A stretch of DNA of 64,000 bases from Pseudonocardia sp. HH130629-09 (GCF_001294645.1 NZ_CP011868.1:5084001-5148000), one strand, 5' to 3'. Counted from the stretch's first letter, positions 1-8,404 are shown. The notes: generated by a model not told the origin, from the sequence alone. Numbers and translations: made by a program.

Positions 1-620
1 CGAGCCCCTACGCCGCTACGAACACCCACACCCCGGCTCGTTGATCCACGTCGACGTCACCAAGTTCGGCAACATCCCCGACGGAGGCGGACACCGCTTC
101 GTCGGACGCCGACAAGGCGCCCTGAACAAGCGGTCCACTCCCGGACTGCCCAGGGGAACCGACTACAAGCCGCGCACCGGCAGAGCGTTCGTCCACACCG
201 TCATCGACGACCACTCCCGCGTCGCCTACGCCGAGATCCACAGCGACGAGAAAGCCGACACCGCCACCGGTGTGCTACGCCGGGCCGTGGACTGGTTGAA
301 CGCCCGCGGCGTGACCGTCGAACGGGTCCTGTCCGACAACGGCAGCTGCTACCGCTCACACGCCTGGCGTGACACCTGCAGCGAACTGGGCATCACCCAC
401 AAGCGAACCCGGCCCTACCGGCCTCAGACCAACGGCAAGATCGAACGTTTCCACCGCACCCTCGCCGACGGGTGGGCATACGCCCGCTTCCACCCCTGCG
501 AAACGGCTCGGCGAGACGCGCTCCCCGGCTGGCTGCACTTCTACAATCACCACCGGCCCCACAGCGCAACCAACGGCCTACCGCCGATCAGTCGCCTGAC
601 CAACCTGCCTGGACATCACA
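1..620 (+). mobile_element. IS481-family insertion sequence, right part (cut by window edge)
   Basis: These 620 bases are the right-hand part of an insertion sequence whose left end lies outside the window. Read base by base, they match the second copy (40776-40892 joined to 42228-42730) with no difference that I can see. The right tip ends in TGGACATCACA, the complement of the left tip of the second copy (TGTGATGTCCA). It is followed by CCTAGC at 621-626, which fits the NCTAGN target preference described for IS481. The matching left duplication cannot be checked here. Confidence 0.9.
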
Positions 621-625
621 CCTAG
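1..625 (+). CDS. IS481-family transposase, C-terminal part
   Basis: This is the C-terminal 207 or so residues of a DDE transposase that cuts and inserts the element; the N-terminal helix-turn-helix part is outside the window. The catalytic acidic residues can be seen: Asp in HVDVTKF, Asp in LSDNGSCY and Glu in NGKIERFH, in the spacing of the rve integrase fold. The reading frame is open as far as it can be followed. The stop codon TAG (623-625) lies beyond the tip of the element, in the CCTAGC target sequence, so the host DNA supplies the stop. The intact sequence of this copy suggests it could be active if the missing part is sound. Confidence 0.88.
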   Translation, partial: EPLRRYEHPHPGSLIHVDVTKFGNIPDGGGHRFVGRRQGALNKRSTPGLPRGTDYKPRTGRAFVHTVIDDHSRVAYAEIHSDEKADTATGVLRRAVDWLNARGVTVERVLSDNGSCYRSHAWRDTCSELGITHKRTRPYRPQTNGKIERFHRTLADGWAYARFHPCETARRDALPGWLHFYNHHRPHSATNGLPPISRLTNLPGHHT

Positions 626-702
626 CGCTCACCAGGCGCAGTTGCGCTGCGGAATGCACTCATTGCCCGTTACCGGACACCAGACACCGCTGTGATGAGT
701 AT

Positions 703-718
703 GTGCCGACGTCGGCAC
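703..718. promoter_or_regulatory. 16-bp perfect palindrome GTGCCGACGTCGGCAC
   Basis: A perfect inverted repeat without a loop lies in the 130-base gap between the insertion sequence and the 3' end of the DinB-like gene. It could be a dimeric protein binding site or chance in GC-rich DNA. It has no loop, so it is not a good terminator. Confidence 0.3.
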
Positions 719-755
719 GATTCCGCGACCTCAGGGCCTGACCGCGCAGATCACC

Positions 756-1283
756 TCAGCGGCATGCCGCGCGCACCAGCCGCAGCTGCCCGATCTCCGC
801 GGCGTTCTTCGCGAGCTCAGTGTTCACCCAGGCCAGCGTGTGACCGACCGTCATCGCCGGATCCCCCTGCCACGGGAACGGGGCCTCCGCGGCGAGGTCG
901 TCGTCGGACAGTCCGTCCAGGACGTGCGTCCACTCGTCACGCAGAGCGCGCATCCAGACGACGGTGGCGGCGGCGTCGCCCGGCCACACCACGTCGGCGC
1001 GGTCGGGCGGCGTGCGACCACGGAGCTGGTCCGTCGTCACCGACCACCACCAGCCGATGTGCCAGGTGAGCCATGCGATCGTCGGGACGGGGATCGGGTC
1101 GGGTTCGGAGTCCGCCCAGTCGGGCCGCCACGTCCCGTCGTCGGACGGGTGCACCGTCCAGCAGACGCGGGCCGGCCGCCAGAGGGTCTCGTCGTCGTCG
1201 AGCCGCTCGAGGTGGTACTCGAACAGGGCCCACGTCAGGTCGAACTGCCATCGCAGGAGCGGAACGCGGGACGCCGGCATCAT
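756..1283 (-). CDS. DinB-like helical-bundle protein
   Basis: This 175-residue protein looks like the DinB/YfiT-like superfamily, small four-helix metal-binding proteins. Several members are thiol-dependent transferases or isomerases; many are uncharacterised. Visible features are an N-terminal helix with FEYHLERL (His24), a central Trp-rich helix with WHIGWWW (His75), and a C-terminal helix containing GHTLAWVNTELAKNAAEIG (His148), typical of the metal-ligand pattern. I chose the ATG at 1283 (a second ATG follows at once) because GGGAG precedes it at a good distance and the longer frame upstream has no family resemblance. It is divergent from the DUF418 gene. The substrate is unknown. Confidence 0.75.
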   Translation of the reverse strand: MMPASRVPLLRWQFDLTWALFEYHLERLDDDETLWRPARVCWTVHPSDDGTWRPDWADSEPDPIPVPTIAWLTWHIGWWWSVTTDQLRGRTPPDRADVVWPGDAAATVVWMRALRDEWTHVLDGLSDDDLAAEAPFPWQGDPAMTVGHTLAWVNTELAKNAAEIGQLRLVRAACR

Positions 1284-1387
1284 CCGAGGCTCCCACGGCA
1301 GGGACCCGGCCGAAAGGACGATTCCCCGCGGGCAGAACCGGCCTCCGGACCGATCCGCCCGCGTCGCGCGGTCGCCATGCTGGACCG

Positions 1388-2443
1388 GTGCACCGACAAG
1401 ACCTGAGCGCCCCAGCACCCCCGACCGCGACCGACCGGGTCGAGGCCCTCGACGCCCTCCGCGGGCTGGCCCTGTGCGGAATCCTTCCCGTCAACATGAT
1501 CGCGATCGCCGGGCTGCCGGCCCTCCCGGGCCCCTGGCAGGGCGCGTTGCCCCAGTGGCTCGAGGTCACGGCGCACCAACGCTTCTTCCCGCTGTTCTCG
1601 TTCCTGTTCGGGCTCAGCACCGCCCTGCTCCTGGACGGAGCGGCCGGGCGGACCGCCCGTCCGTGGCTCGTGCTGCTGCGCCGGCTGCTCGCGCTCGGTG
1701 TGCTGGGCGCCGCACACCAGCTCCTGCAGCCCGGTGAGGCGCTGCTCCCGTACGCGATCGTCGGTCTCGTCGTGCTCCTCCCGGCCTCCTGGCTGCCGCG
1801 GCCGGTGATCGCGCTCGGCGGAGCCGTCGCGATAGGCGTGGCGCTCACGTTCACCAGCGGTGGTTTGCTACTCATCCCCGGCCTGTTCCTGCTCGGCCTC
1901 GCCGCCGCCCGCTACGGCCTGCACCGCCAGATCGCGGCACCGAACCGGGCCGCGTGGACGGCCGTGCTGGCCGGGACCGTCGTCGCGGCGGTGCCGTTGC
2001 TGAGCATCCAGGTCGACACGATCGAGAACAGCGGCTTCGACCAGGTGTCCTCGACCGCCGGGCTCGTCATGGCCGTCGGCTACGCGAGCGCCCTCGTCCT
2101 GCTGACGGCGTCCCCGGTCGGGCCGTGGGTCTCCTCGGTCCTCGCCCCGCTCGGGCGGCTCGCGCTGACGAACTACCTCTCGGCGACACTGCTGGTCCTG
2201 CTGCTGACCTCGGTCCCGGCGTTCTCCGGCCCGGGTGGGTACCGCGTCCTGCTGCCGTTCGCCGCGGCGATCCTGGTGGTCCAGGTGGTCGCGAGCCGCT
2301 GGTGGATGCGGAACTTCCGGTACGGGCCGGTGGAGTGGGTGCTGCGCAGCATCTCCTGGTGGACCCCGGTACGGATGACACCGCCCGACGGCAGCCACCC
2401 GGACGCGCGGACCTCCCTCCAGCCGGACGGCCGGGCGTCATGA
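1388..2443 (+). CDS. DUF418 (YeiB-like) integral membrane protein
   Basis: The 351-residue product has about eight to ten hydrophobic helices. It carries the N-terminal signature RVEALDALRG (residues 17-26) followed by a first membrane segment, as in DUF418/YeiB proteins, a family distantly related to membrane acyltransferases. The C-terminal part, with the Asn-Tyr pair in ALTNYLSATL and the RWWMRNFRYGPVEW stretch, is the DUF418 domain proper. The GTG at 1388 is the last start before the conserved region; the open frame extends further upstream but without similarity. The start lies 104 bases from the divergent DinB-like gene. No function is established for the family. Confidence 0.85.
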   Translation: MHRQDLSAPAPPTATDRVEALDALRGLALCGILPVNMIAIAGLPALPGPWQGALPQWLEVTAHQRFFPLFSFLFGLSTALLLDGAAGRTARPWLVLLRRLLALGVLGAAHQLLQPGEALLPYAIVGLVVLLPASWLPRPVIALGGAVAIGVALTFTSGGLLLIPGLFLLGLAAARYGLHRQIAAPNRAAWTAVLAGTVVAAVPLLSIQVDTIENSGFDQVSSTAGLVMAVGYASALVLLTASPVGPWVSSVLAPLGRLALTNYLSATLLVLLLTSVPAFSGPGGYRVLLPFAAAILVVQVVASRWWMRNFRYGPVEWVLRSISWWTPVRMTPPDGSHPDARTSLQPDGRAS

Positions 2444-2560
2444 TCGGGTGAGCCACGGCTCGGGTGGAGCGCCGTCGCGACGAGGAGGACCGGTGACCGG
2501 CGAGAAGCACGTGCGGGGAACGGACCGCCCGTCCGACGGGATGCGGCTGGAGGTGGCCCG

Positions 2561-3410
2561 GTGACGGTCGCCGGTGCCCTGTTCGCCCTGGCCGCGCTGT
2601 CGGCGACGTTGTGCGTGGTCGGGGTGCTCGTCGAGCGACGACGGTTCCGCAACGCGCTGCTCGGCGGGACGGCGACGGTCCTGCTCCTGATGGCGGTGTT
2701 CGCCCAGCTCCTCCGGCTCGACATCGGCGTCATCGAGCCCGTGAGGTGGTGGTCGCGGCGCTGCTGATCGTGGGTGTGCTCGTACTGACGGGCTTCCTGC
2801 TCGTCAACGGCGTCGTGATGATGCGGAGGGAGGGGCGACGGCCGGCGAACCTGCTGTCCCTGCTCGCGGGGCTCGCCTGCCTCGCGGTCGTCGTCCTCGT
2901 CCCGATCATGGTGCGCGTGGAGAACCGGTTCCTGACGGCGCTGACCTTCGCGGCGCTGCTGCTGGCAGCCTACCTGGGGTTCCTGCTGTGCAGCCTGCTG
3001 GCCTACGCCTTCGTCTACGGACGGCTGGACCGCGGGGCCGCCCTGTGGGACCAGGAGCGGGAGCGGGGCGGGAACCCGATGCTGGTGACCTCCGGTGGCC
3101 GCGGTCCCGACGAGCCGGTCGCCGAGGCCGTCGCGATGGCCGACTACCTGGTCGCCCACGGCGTGCCGTCGGAGAAGATCCTGCGCGAGGACCGGTCGAG
3201 GACGACGCAGGAGAACCTCGAGTTCAGCCGGGCGCTCATGACCGAACGGCTGCCCGACCATCGCTGCGTCGTCCTCACCAACGACTTCCATGCGTTCCGG
3301 GCCGCGCTCACCGCCCGCCGGGGCGGGGTGAACGGCCAGGTCGTCGGCTCGCCCACCGCCCGCTACTACCGGCCCAGCGCCACAGCAGCCCGACGGCGAG
3401 CAGACGCACC
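2561..3410 (+). pseudogene. Broken YdcF-like (DUF218) membrane protein gene
   Basis: The gene is recognisable as a YdcF-family protein (N-terminal membrane helices plus a DUF218 domain) but carries three lesions. Frame 1 from GTG 2561 codes for the first two helices and stops at 2765-2767. The continuing helices, including NGVVMMRREGRR, are in another frame from about 2745. The DUF218 domain lacks the usual beta strand with the LGxG motif between YGRL and DRGAAL (about 3020-3035), as if deleted between two short RL sequences. After GSPTARYYRPSAT (about 3380) the frame is lost and the usual C-terminal end is missing. SGGRGPDEP, ENLEFSRAL and TNDFHAFRA are retained. A 23-codon ORF (2493-2564) with a good ribosome site overlaps its start. 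Confidence 0.75.
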
Positions 3411-3503
3411 CGTCGAGCGTAGGTCCCGGTCCGACCGGTCACCATCGCTCGCCCCGGGCGCGGCGCTCCGCCATCCTGGTACCGGACCGCCCCCGGCGGC
3501 TCC

Positions 3504-3543
3504 CCGGACGAGACGCGCCGTACCCGGAACGCCAAGACGACGC
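3504..3543 (+). ncRNA. Guanidine-III (ykkC-III) riboswitch
   Basis: The 40 bases fit, from memory, the compact guanidine-III class: CCGGACGAG at 3504-3512, CGCCGTACCCGG at 3517-3528, and AAGACGACGC at 3534-3543. These blocks can form the pseudoknot of that class. It lies 23 bases before the start of the exporter gene, directly ahead of the ribosome site GGAAGGAG (3553-3560). The sequence CCCCTCCGG between them is complementary to that site. The arrangement suggests control of translation, with guanidine freeing the ribosome site. The downstream gene is exactly the expected type. Confidence 0.88.
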
Positions 3544-3566
3544 ATCCCCTCCGGAAGGAGTTCGTC

Positions 3567-3881
3567 ATGGCATGGATCTACCTCGTGGTCTCCGGTGTGC
3601 TGGAGACGGTGTGGGCCGCGGCGCTGTCGCAGAGCCGCGGGTTCAGCAGGCTCGGCCCGTCGCTGCTGTTCGCGGGCGCGCTGGCGCTGAGCATGGGCGG
3701 CCTGGCCCTGGCCCTGCGCGACCTGCCGGTCGGCACGGCGTACGCCGTCTGGGTCGGGATCGGTGCGGTCGGCACGGCGCTCTACGGCATGGCCGCCCTC
3801 GGCGAGCCGGCGACGACGGCGCGGCTGCTGTGCCTGCTGGCGATCGTCGCCGGCGTCGTGGGGCTCAAGGTCCTGCACTGA
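3567..3881 (+). CDS. gdx: SMR-family guanidinium exporter Gdx (SugE)
   Basis: This 104-residue protein has four membrane helices and belongs to the small multidrug resistance family, SugE/Gdx branch. Members work as dual-topology dimers that exchange guanidinium for protons. The essential Glu13 is in the first helix (GVLETVWA). SQSRGFSRLGPS follows it, and GTAYAVWVGIGAVGT in helix three is typical of the Gdx branch rather than of EmrE-like multidrug pumps. The riboswitch directly upstream supports the guanidinium assignment. GGAAGGAG sits six bases before the ATG. The gene is monocistronic and ends before a strong hairpin shared with the convergent gene. Confidence 0.92.
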   Translation: MAWIYLVVSGVLETVWAAALSQSRGFSRLGPSLLFAGALALSMGGLALALRDLPVGTAYAVWVGIGAVGTALYGMAALGEPATTARLLCLLAIVAGVVGLKVLH

Positions 3882-3923
3882 GCGATCCTGGGCCGAGCGG
3901 ACCGGCGGGGCCACGGAACAACG

Positions 3924-3960
3924 GCGGGACCGGCCCCTCGTGGGAGGGTGCCGGCCCCGC
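3924..3960. terminator. Hairpin between convergent genes
   Basis: The stem GCGGGaCCGGC pairs with GCCGGcCCCGC with one mismatch, and CCTC/GAGG closes a short loop. It lies between the exporter (+) and the secreted protein gene (-) and could serve both directions. There is no U tract, which is usual in such GC-rich genomes. Confidence 0.65.
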
Positions 3961-3974
3961 CGCCGGGGAGCCCC

Positions 3975-4292
3975 TTACTCGAAGGGCCCGTCCGTCACCA
4001 GCCCACCGGCGGGCCCCTCGACGAAGCGGGGGTCGGCCTGCGGGAACTCGGTGTCGGTGCCGTTGACGCCGTCCGGGCGGTCGTCCGGGGAGAACGTGTC
4101 CGAGGCGTCGAGGAAGCTCGCACCGAAGGTGTCGACGGTGGCGCCCACTGCGTCGAGGCCCTGGGTCGGGCTCTGGCTGCTCGGGTAGCCGTGCTCGCGG
4201 TCGTCGTCCGCCGCGGCGATGCCGGCCAGCGGGAACGCCACGGCGCCGAGGGCGCCGAGGGCGATCAGGGAGCGGCGCATCCGGTTCTTCAT
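3975..4292 (-). CDS. Small secreted protein, function unknown
   Basis: I do not recognise a family. The 105-residue product starts with a clear Sec signal peptide: basic MKNRMRR, a hydrophobic stretch to about residue 24, and a probable cleavage after the alanines near residue 27. The mature part is about 78 residues, acidic and rich in Asp, Gly and Pro, with GATVDTFGASFLDA in the middle, and has no cysteine. It is probably exported as a small peptide or a low-structure domain. The upstream DNA (4293-4374) is unusually AT-rich locally (GTTAACTCTAACGG), perhaps its promoter. Confidence 0.7.
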   Translation of the reverse strand: MKNRMRRSLIALGALGAVAFPLAGIAAADDDREHGYPSSQSPTQGLDAVGATVDTFGASFLDASDTFSPDDRPDGVNGTDTEFPQADPRFVEGPAGGLVTDGPFE

Positions 4293-4374
4293 CGAATCCG
4301 TCCTTCGTCTGGGAAGCAGACCGTTAACTCTAACGGCCTAGTGGAGTGAGGCGTGCGGGGCGCGCCGCACGACC

Positions 4375-4845
4375 TCACATGGCGCCGGCGCCGGCCTTGA
4401 TCGCCTCGCGGATGCGGTTGTAGGTGCCGCACCGGCAGATGTTGCGGATCTCGTCGAGGGCCGAGTCGTCGATCGTGCGGCCCTCCTCGGCGCACTGCTT
4501 CACCAGCGCCACCGCGGCCATGATCTGGCCCGGCTGGCAGTAGCCGCACTGCGCGACGTCGTACTCGATCCAGGCGTCCTGCATGGGGTGCAGCGTGTCG
4601 CCGTCGGCGAGACCCTCGATCGTCGTGACCTCGTCGGAGTCGGAGAGGTCACCGACCGGGGTGGCGCACGGGTTGAACGCCTTGCCGTTGATGTGGCTGG
4701 TGCACGCCTTGCAGACGTTGATCCCGCAGCCGTACTTCGGGCCGGTCACCCCGAGCAGGTCCCGCAGGACCCACAGCAGGCGCACATCGTCCTCGACGTC
4801 GACGGTCACGATCTCGCCGTTGAGCTTGAAAGTCTGGATGGGCAT
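4375..4845 (-). CDS. [2Fe-2S] small subunit of molybdenum hydroxylase (IorA-like)
   Basis: The 156-residue iron-sulfur subunit passes electrons from the molybdenum centre. It has the plant-type ferredoxin cluster ligands Cys40, Cys45, Cys48 and Cys60, and the second cluster ligands Cys100, Cys103, Cys137 and Cys139 (CGYCQPG and CRCGTY), as in the xanthine oxidase family. A lone small subunit beside a fused large subunit and no FAD subunit is the pattern of isoquinoline 1-oxidoreductase and related aldehyde or heterocycle dehydrogenases. The ATG at 4845 follows AGGAGGT. It lies 14 bases downstream of the large subunit gene, so the order is large then small. The substrate cannot be read from sequence. 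Confidence 0.9.
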   Translation of the reverse strand: MPIQTFKLNGEIVTVDVEDDVRLLWVLRDLLGVTGPKYGCGINVCKACTSHINGKAFNPCATPVGDLSDSDEVTTIEGLADGDTLHPMQDAWIEYDVAQCGYCQPGQIMAAVALVKQCAEEGRTIDDSALDEIRNICRCGTYNRIREAIKAGAGAM

Positions 4846-4859
4846 GGGAGACCTCCTGG

Positions 4860-7208
4860 TCAGCGGGCGAGCGCGAGCCCGTCGGTGGGCGACGGCGGGA
4901 CCGGCGGGATCGTCGGGTACGGATCGAAGGGCAGCGGCTCGTTGTGCAGGATCGGGAACTCGGTCGGGACCTTCCCGGTCGCGCGGACGTAGGCGCACGC
5001 GATCGCACCGCAGGTCGCGGCGACGCCGAACTCACCGGCACCGCCGGGCTCGGGCGCCTCGGAGTTCTCGATCAGGATGATCTTCATCTCGGGCGGGGTG
5101 TTCCACTGCCGGGTGTAGAAGTAGTTGTCCCAGCTGGCCTCGATGAAGTGGCCGTCCTCGAGGTGCATCCCGGAGGTCAGCGTCATCGCGATGCCGTCGT
5201 TGATGCCGCCCATCATCTGTGCCTCGTAGCCGCGCGGGTTGATGATCAGGCCGCCGTCGACCACGTAGGTCACCTTGGTGACGCGCGGGCCGGTGCGGGC
5301 CTGGCGGATCTTGCGGTTGACGGTCTCGGGCCGGCAGTCGAGCTCGACGACCGCGCAGGCGACACCCTTGTACTCGACGTGCATCGCGATGCCCTGGGCG
5401 GTGCCCTCAGGCATCGACTTGCCCCAGTCCGCCTCCTCGGCGGCGCGGTCCACGACGTCCTTCCAGCGCGTCAGCTTGGTGTAGGCCGACCGGAACTCGT
5501 ACGGATCCTTGCCCATCCTGTTCGCGATCTGGTCGACCATCAGCTCACGCGCGGTGGACGTGTCGGGCGAGTAGATGTTGCGCATCGACGAGGTGTTGAA
5601 CCGCATGTCGACCTCGTTGAGCAGCGAGGTCGCGACTCCGACGTTGTACGGGTTGGTCTGGGTCAGCACGTACAGGGCCTGCGAGACCGTGTAGTTGCCG
5701 CCCGGGGCCTTCTGGGCCGCGGCGGTGATCGCCTCGCCGAGACCGGGGTTGCCCTCGGTGGCGACGCTGGTGTGCCGGATCTCGAAGCTCGAGACGGCGT
5801 CGCCGCTGACCTGGGCGCGCACCCGGCAGGTGGACATCGGGTGCATCCGGCCCTGGCGGGAGTCGTCGGCACGGGTCCACATGAGCTTGACCGGCTTGCC
5901 CATCAGCTGCGAGACCTCGGCGGCCTCCTCCGCGGCGTCGAAGAAGAGCTTCCGGCCGAAGGAGCCGCCGCCCTCGATGACGTGGAAGGTGACCGCGCTC
6001 TGCGGGATGCCGAGCTTCTTCGCGATCTCGGCCTGCGCCGCGATCGGGTTCTTCGCCGGGCCCCAGATCTCCGCGGTGTCGCCGCGGACGTCGGCGATCG
6101 CCGAGTTGGTCTCGAGCGAGGAGTTGCTCCGGAAGTAGAAGACGAAGTCGCCCTCGAGCGTCTCGCCCGGGACCTGCGGCACGGCCAGCGGGAGCTCTCC
6201 CGCCCGCACCTTCTCCAGCACCGAGCGGTCGTTCTCGCCCTCGACCGTCCCGCCGTCCCAGGTCACGTCCAGCGCGTTGACCCCGTCCACGGCCTGGCCG
6301 AAGGTCTTCGCACGCACCGCGACACCGGTCGACATCTCCACGACGTCGGTGACGCCGGGCATGGTGCGGACCTCGTCGATGTTGTTCGCCCCGCGCGGGG
6401 CCGAGTTCAGGTTCGGGCCGCGGCAGATGACGGTCGGCAGCGCGTCCGGGATCTGCAGGTCCGTGGCGAACCTCTTCGTCCCGGTCACCATCGCCCGCGC
6501 GTCGGACTTGGTGCGCGGGGTCCCGATGACGGTGAACTCCTCGCGGTCCTTCAGCACGACGTCGACGGCCTCGTTGACCGCGCTCGACGCCATCTCGGTG
6601 AGCTCGCCGAAGGGCAGCTCCTCACCGTTGTTGCCGGTGATGAGGCCCTGCCGGCTCCGCAGCACGTTGACGTCCTGTCGCAGCTCGTTCGCCGCGGCGT
6701 CGAGCAGCCTCTTCTGCGCGAGTGCGGCCGCCACCCGGATCGGGGTGTAGGTCGAGAACGTCGTGCTGGAACCGGCGGTCAGCTGGTTGAACACCAGCTC
6801 CGGACGGGCGTCGGCGAGCGTCACGACGACCTGGTCGGGGTCGAGGTTCATCTCCTCGGCGATGATCATCTGCGTCGAGGTGATGATGCCCTGGCCGTTG
6901 TCGGCCCGGGGCATCGCGAACGAGACGGTGCCGTCGCGGTTCACCTCGATGCGGATGAGGTTCGCCGTCGGCCGCATCGAGTCGCGCAGTGCGTCGAGCA
7001 GGTCGTAGAGCTCGGCGGGCAGGGGCGGCGACGGGATCGCCGCCGCGTTCGCCTGCGGGACGCCGGGGAACCACGCCTGACGCCCGATCTCGGCCGCGAC
7101 GACCAGCGTGGGGGCGGCGACCAGGTAGCCGAGGAACCGCCGCCGGCTGACGTGCTTGCGGTCGCCGGACGCCGGGCGCTCGATGGCGGTGGCGCTGTGA
7201 GCGGGCAT
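4860..7208 (-). CDS. Molybdopterin large subunit of molybdenum hydroxylase (IorB-like)
   Basis: This 782-residue protein is the catalytic subunit that hydroxylates a heterocycle or oxidises an aldehyde with water oxygen. It begins with a Tat signal, SRRRFLG at residues 21-27 followed by a hydrophobic stretch, so the folded cofactor-loaded enzyme should act outside the membrane. Cofactor-loop motifs are visible: GGGSFGRK in the middle and EPGGAGE near the end, with the probable catalytic Glu at residue 726. The ATG at 7208 follows GGAGAGGA; 24 in-frame codons upstream lack similarity. No cytochrome c domain or XdhC-type chaperone gene is next to it. It is first in the operon with the iron-sulfur subunit. 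Confidence 0.9.
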   Translation of the reverse strand: MPAHSATAIERPASGDRKHVSRRRFLGYLVAAPTLVVAAEIGRQAWFPGVPQANAAAIPSPPLPAELYDLLDALRDSMRPTANLIRIEVNRDGTVSFAMPRADNGQGIITSTQMIIAEEMNLDPDQVVVTLADARPELVFNQLTAGSSTTFSTYTPIRVAAALAQKRLLDAAANELRQDVNVLRSRQGLITGNNGEELPFGELTEMASSAVNEAVDVVLKDREEFTVIGTPRTKSDARAMVTGTKRFATDLQIPDALPTVICRGPNLNSAPRGANNIDEVRTMPGVTDVVEMSTGVAVRAKTFGQAVDGVNALDVTWDGGTVEGENDRSVLEKVRAGELPLAVPQVPGETLEGDFVFYFRSNSSLETNSAIADVRGDTAEIWGPAKNPIAAQAEIAKKLGIPQSAVTFHVIEGGGSFGRKLFFDAAEEAAEVSQLMGKPVKLMWTRADDSRQGRMHPMSTCRVRAQVSGDAVSSFEIRHTSVATEGNPGLGEAITAAAQKAPGGNYTVSQALYVLTQTNPYNVGVATSLLNEVDMRFNTSSMRNIYSPDTSTARELMVDQIANRMGKDPYEFRSAYTKLTRWKDVVDRAAEEADWGKSMPEGTAQGIAMHVEYKGVACAVVELDCRPETVNRKIRQARTGPRVTKVTYVVDGGLIINPRGYEAQMMGGINDGIAMTLTSGMHLEDGHFIEASWDNYFYTRQWNTPPEMKIILIENSEAPEPGGAGEFGVAATCGAIACAYVRATGKVPTEFPILHNEPLPFDPYPTIPPVPPSPTDGLALAR

Positions 7209-7658
7209 CGTTGTCCTCTCCGAATGTGCTGCGGTGCACGCCCGGTACGACGTCCGGTGCGGGGAGCGGAGGACGGTCACGGGGCATTCGGGCTCTCAAC
7301 GACGCGTCTGATTCGACGGTTACGCGTCGGCACGCGCGCTGGATGTCGTGCTAACTCCGCGGGCCGGACTGTTGGACATCCGTTGTTTCGCAGGTCAACG
7401 AGTTGGCGTTCAGGGTCCCCTTACCCGCAGATGCGGATGACTCGCCGCCACAAAGACCGCAGGCTGCGGCTACTCCGGCGACGGGGATGCCACTCGTCCG
7501 AGTGATTCAGTCGACGGCGGCCGAACCGAATGCCGCTGTCACCCGAAGTGATCGCGCCGGCCGTCCGACTCCGTGTGCCTCGATGTCGTCGACCGCCTCG
7601 TCGTCCCAGACCCTCGATCGTGGTGATCTCGTCCGAGATGCGAGCATCGCTGCCAACG
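7209..7658. other. Gap of 450 bases with a scrap of a second iorA-like gene
   Basis: Upstream of the molybdenum hydroxylase operon no intact gene is seen. On the minus strand around 7600-7650 the reading ARISDEITTIEGLG resembles the DSDEVTTIEGL stretch of the iron-sulfur subunit at 4600-4680. The DNA also matches over CCCTCGATCG and CTCGTC. This looks like the remains of a related subunit gene. The rest, including AT-richer sequence at 7300-7400, may hold the operon promoter. Confidence 0.45.
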
Positions 7659-8027
7659 TCAGTGGGTGGGCCGAGCGGCGCGCAGAAGCCGGACGAAGGT
7701 CCAGGGCAGCACGACCAGCGCACCCAGGACACCGACGATCCCGACGACGATGATCGCCCAGTGCCCGGCGCCCGGCTCCGAGGGCACCACGAGGCCTACT
7801 GCCAGCACCAGCGCCGGCACGGCGACGATCCCCGGCCACACCAGGGTGCCGAGCCACTTCTCCCCGACCGTCCAGGAGCGACCGGTCCACAGCATCACGA
7901 CGCCGGCGAGCCAGCCGACGACGGGCAGTACGAAACCGCCCAGCATCAGCATCAGGACGGTGAGAACGGGGTAGGCGTCCGGGTCTCCGGGGCGGGTGGG
8001 TTCCGGGGTGGTGGTCATCGTGGTCAT
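7659..8027 (-). CDS. Small membrane protein with three predicted helices
   Basis: I do not recognise a family. The 122-residue product has a short acidic N-terminal tail and then three hydrophobic segments: about residues 16-38, 51-71 and 84-105. It ends in a basic tail. GEKWLGTLVWPG lies between helices one and two. The ATG at 8027 is preceded by AGGAGCTGGAG; an alternative in-frame ATG is nine bases further on. It stands alone between debris on both sides, so context says nothing about its role. Confidence 0.6.
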   Translation of the reverse strand: MTTMTTTPEPTRPGDPDAYPVLTVLMLMLGGFVLPVVGWLAGVVMLWTGRSWTVGEKWLGTLVWPGIVAVPALVLAVGLVVPSEPGAGHWAIIVVGIVGVLGALVVLPWTFVRLLRAARPTH

Positions 8028-8139
8028 CTCCAGCTCCTGGTGTGGGGGTGTGTACCCACTGTCGCGGCGGAGAGGGGTCGGCCACATCGGAGCCGGGAAT
8101 GATCCGCGGCCTCGGACCACGGTCGGAGGTGGGCGGGGA

Positions 8140-8404
8140 TCACTCCGCCCGCGCGAGCACGGCCGCGCCGGGCCCCACGAGCTCCCCCGGCCGGACCGGC
8201 CTCCCCGAGACCGCGAGGAGCAGGGCCAGCACCGTCCCGGTCACCTCCGTGCCGGACCCGATCACGAGGTCGGCGTCGGTCGCCCGCAGGCAGAGGCCGG
8301 AGACGGTCTCGCGAGCGCCCCCGAACGACACCGACGTGCGGGCCTGCACCTGCGCCGCACCGGCGCCACTCCCACGGAGACCCTGCGGCGGTTCGCTAAC
8401 CTAA
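8140..8404 (-). pseudogene. C-terminal remnant of a mycothiol-dependent maleylpyruvate isomerase family protein
   Basis: Only the last 70 or so residues of the family are present. They contain GLCLRATDADLVIGSGTEV, then an alanine/leucine helix and SGRPVRPGELVGPGAAVL, the C-terminal domain typical of actinobacterial mycothiol-dependent isomerase-like proteins. The DinB-type catalytic N-terminal half is missing. In-frame reading upstream meets a stop at about 8402, where base composition changes abruptly to AT-rich. The gene was probably truncated by the insertion of foreign DNA. Confidence 0.6.

Noticed and set aside
4944..7505. Open frame of 853 codons on the plus strand
   Set aside because: It is antisense to the molybdenum hydroxylase large subunit, has no recognisable domain and shows the amino-acid bias of a shadow frame in GC-rich DNA.
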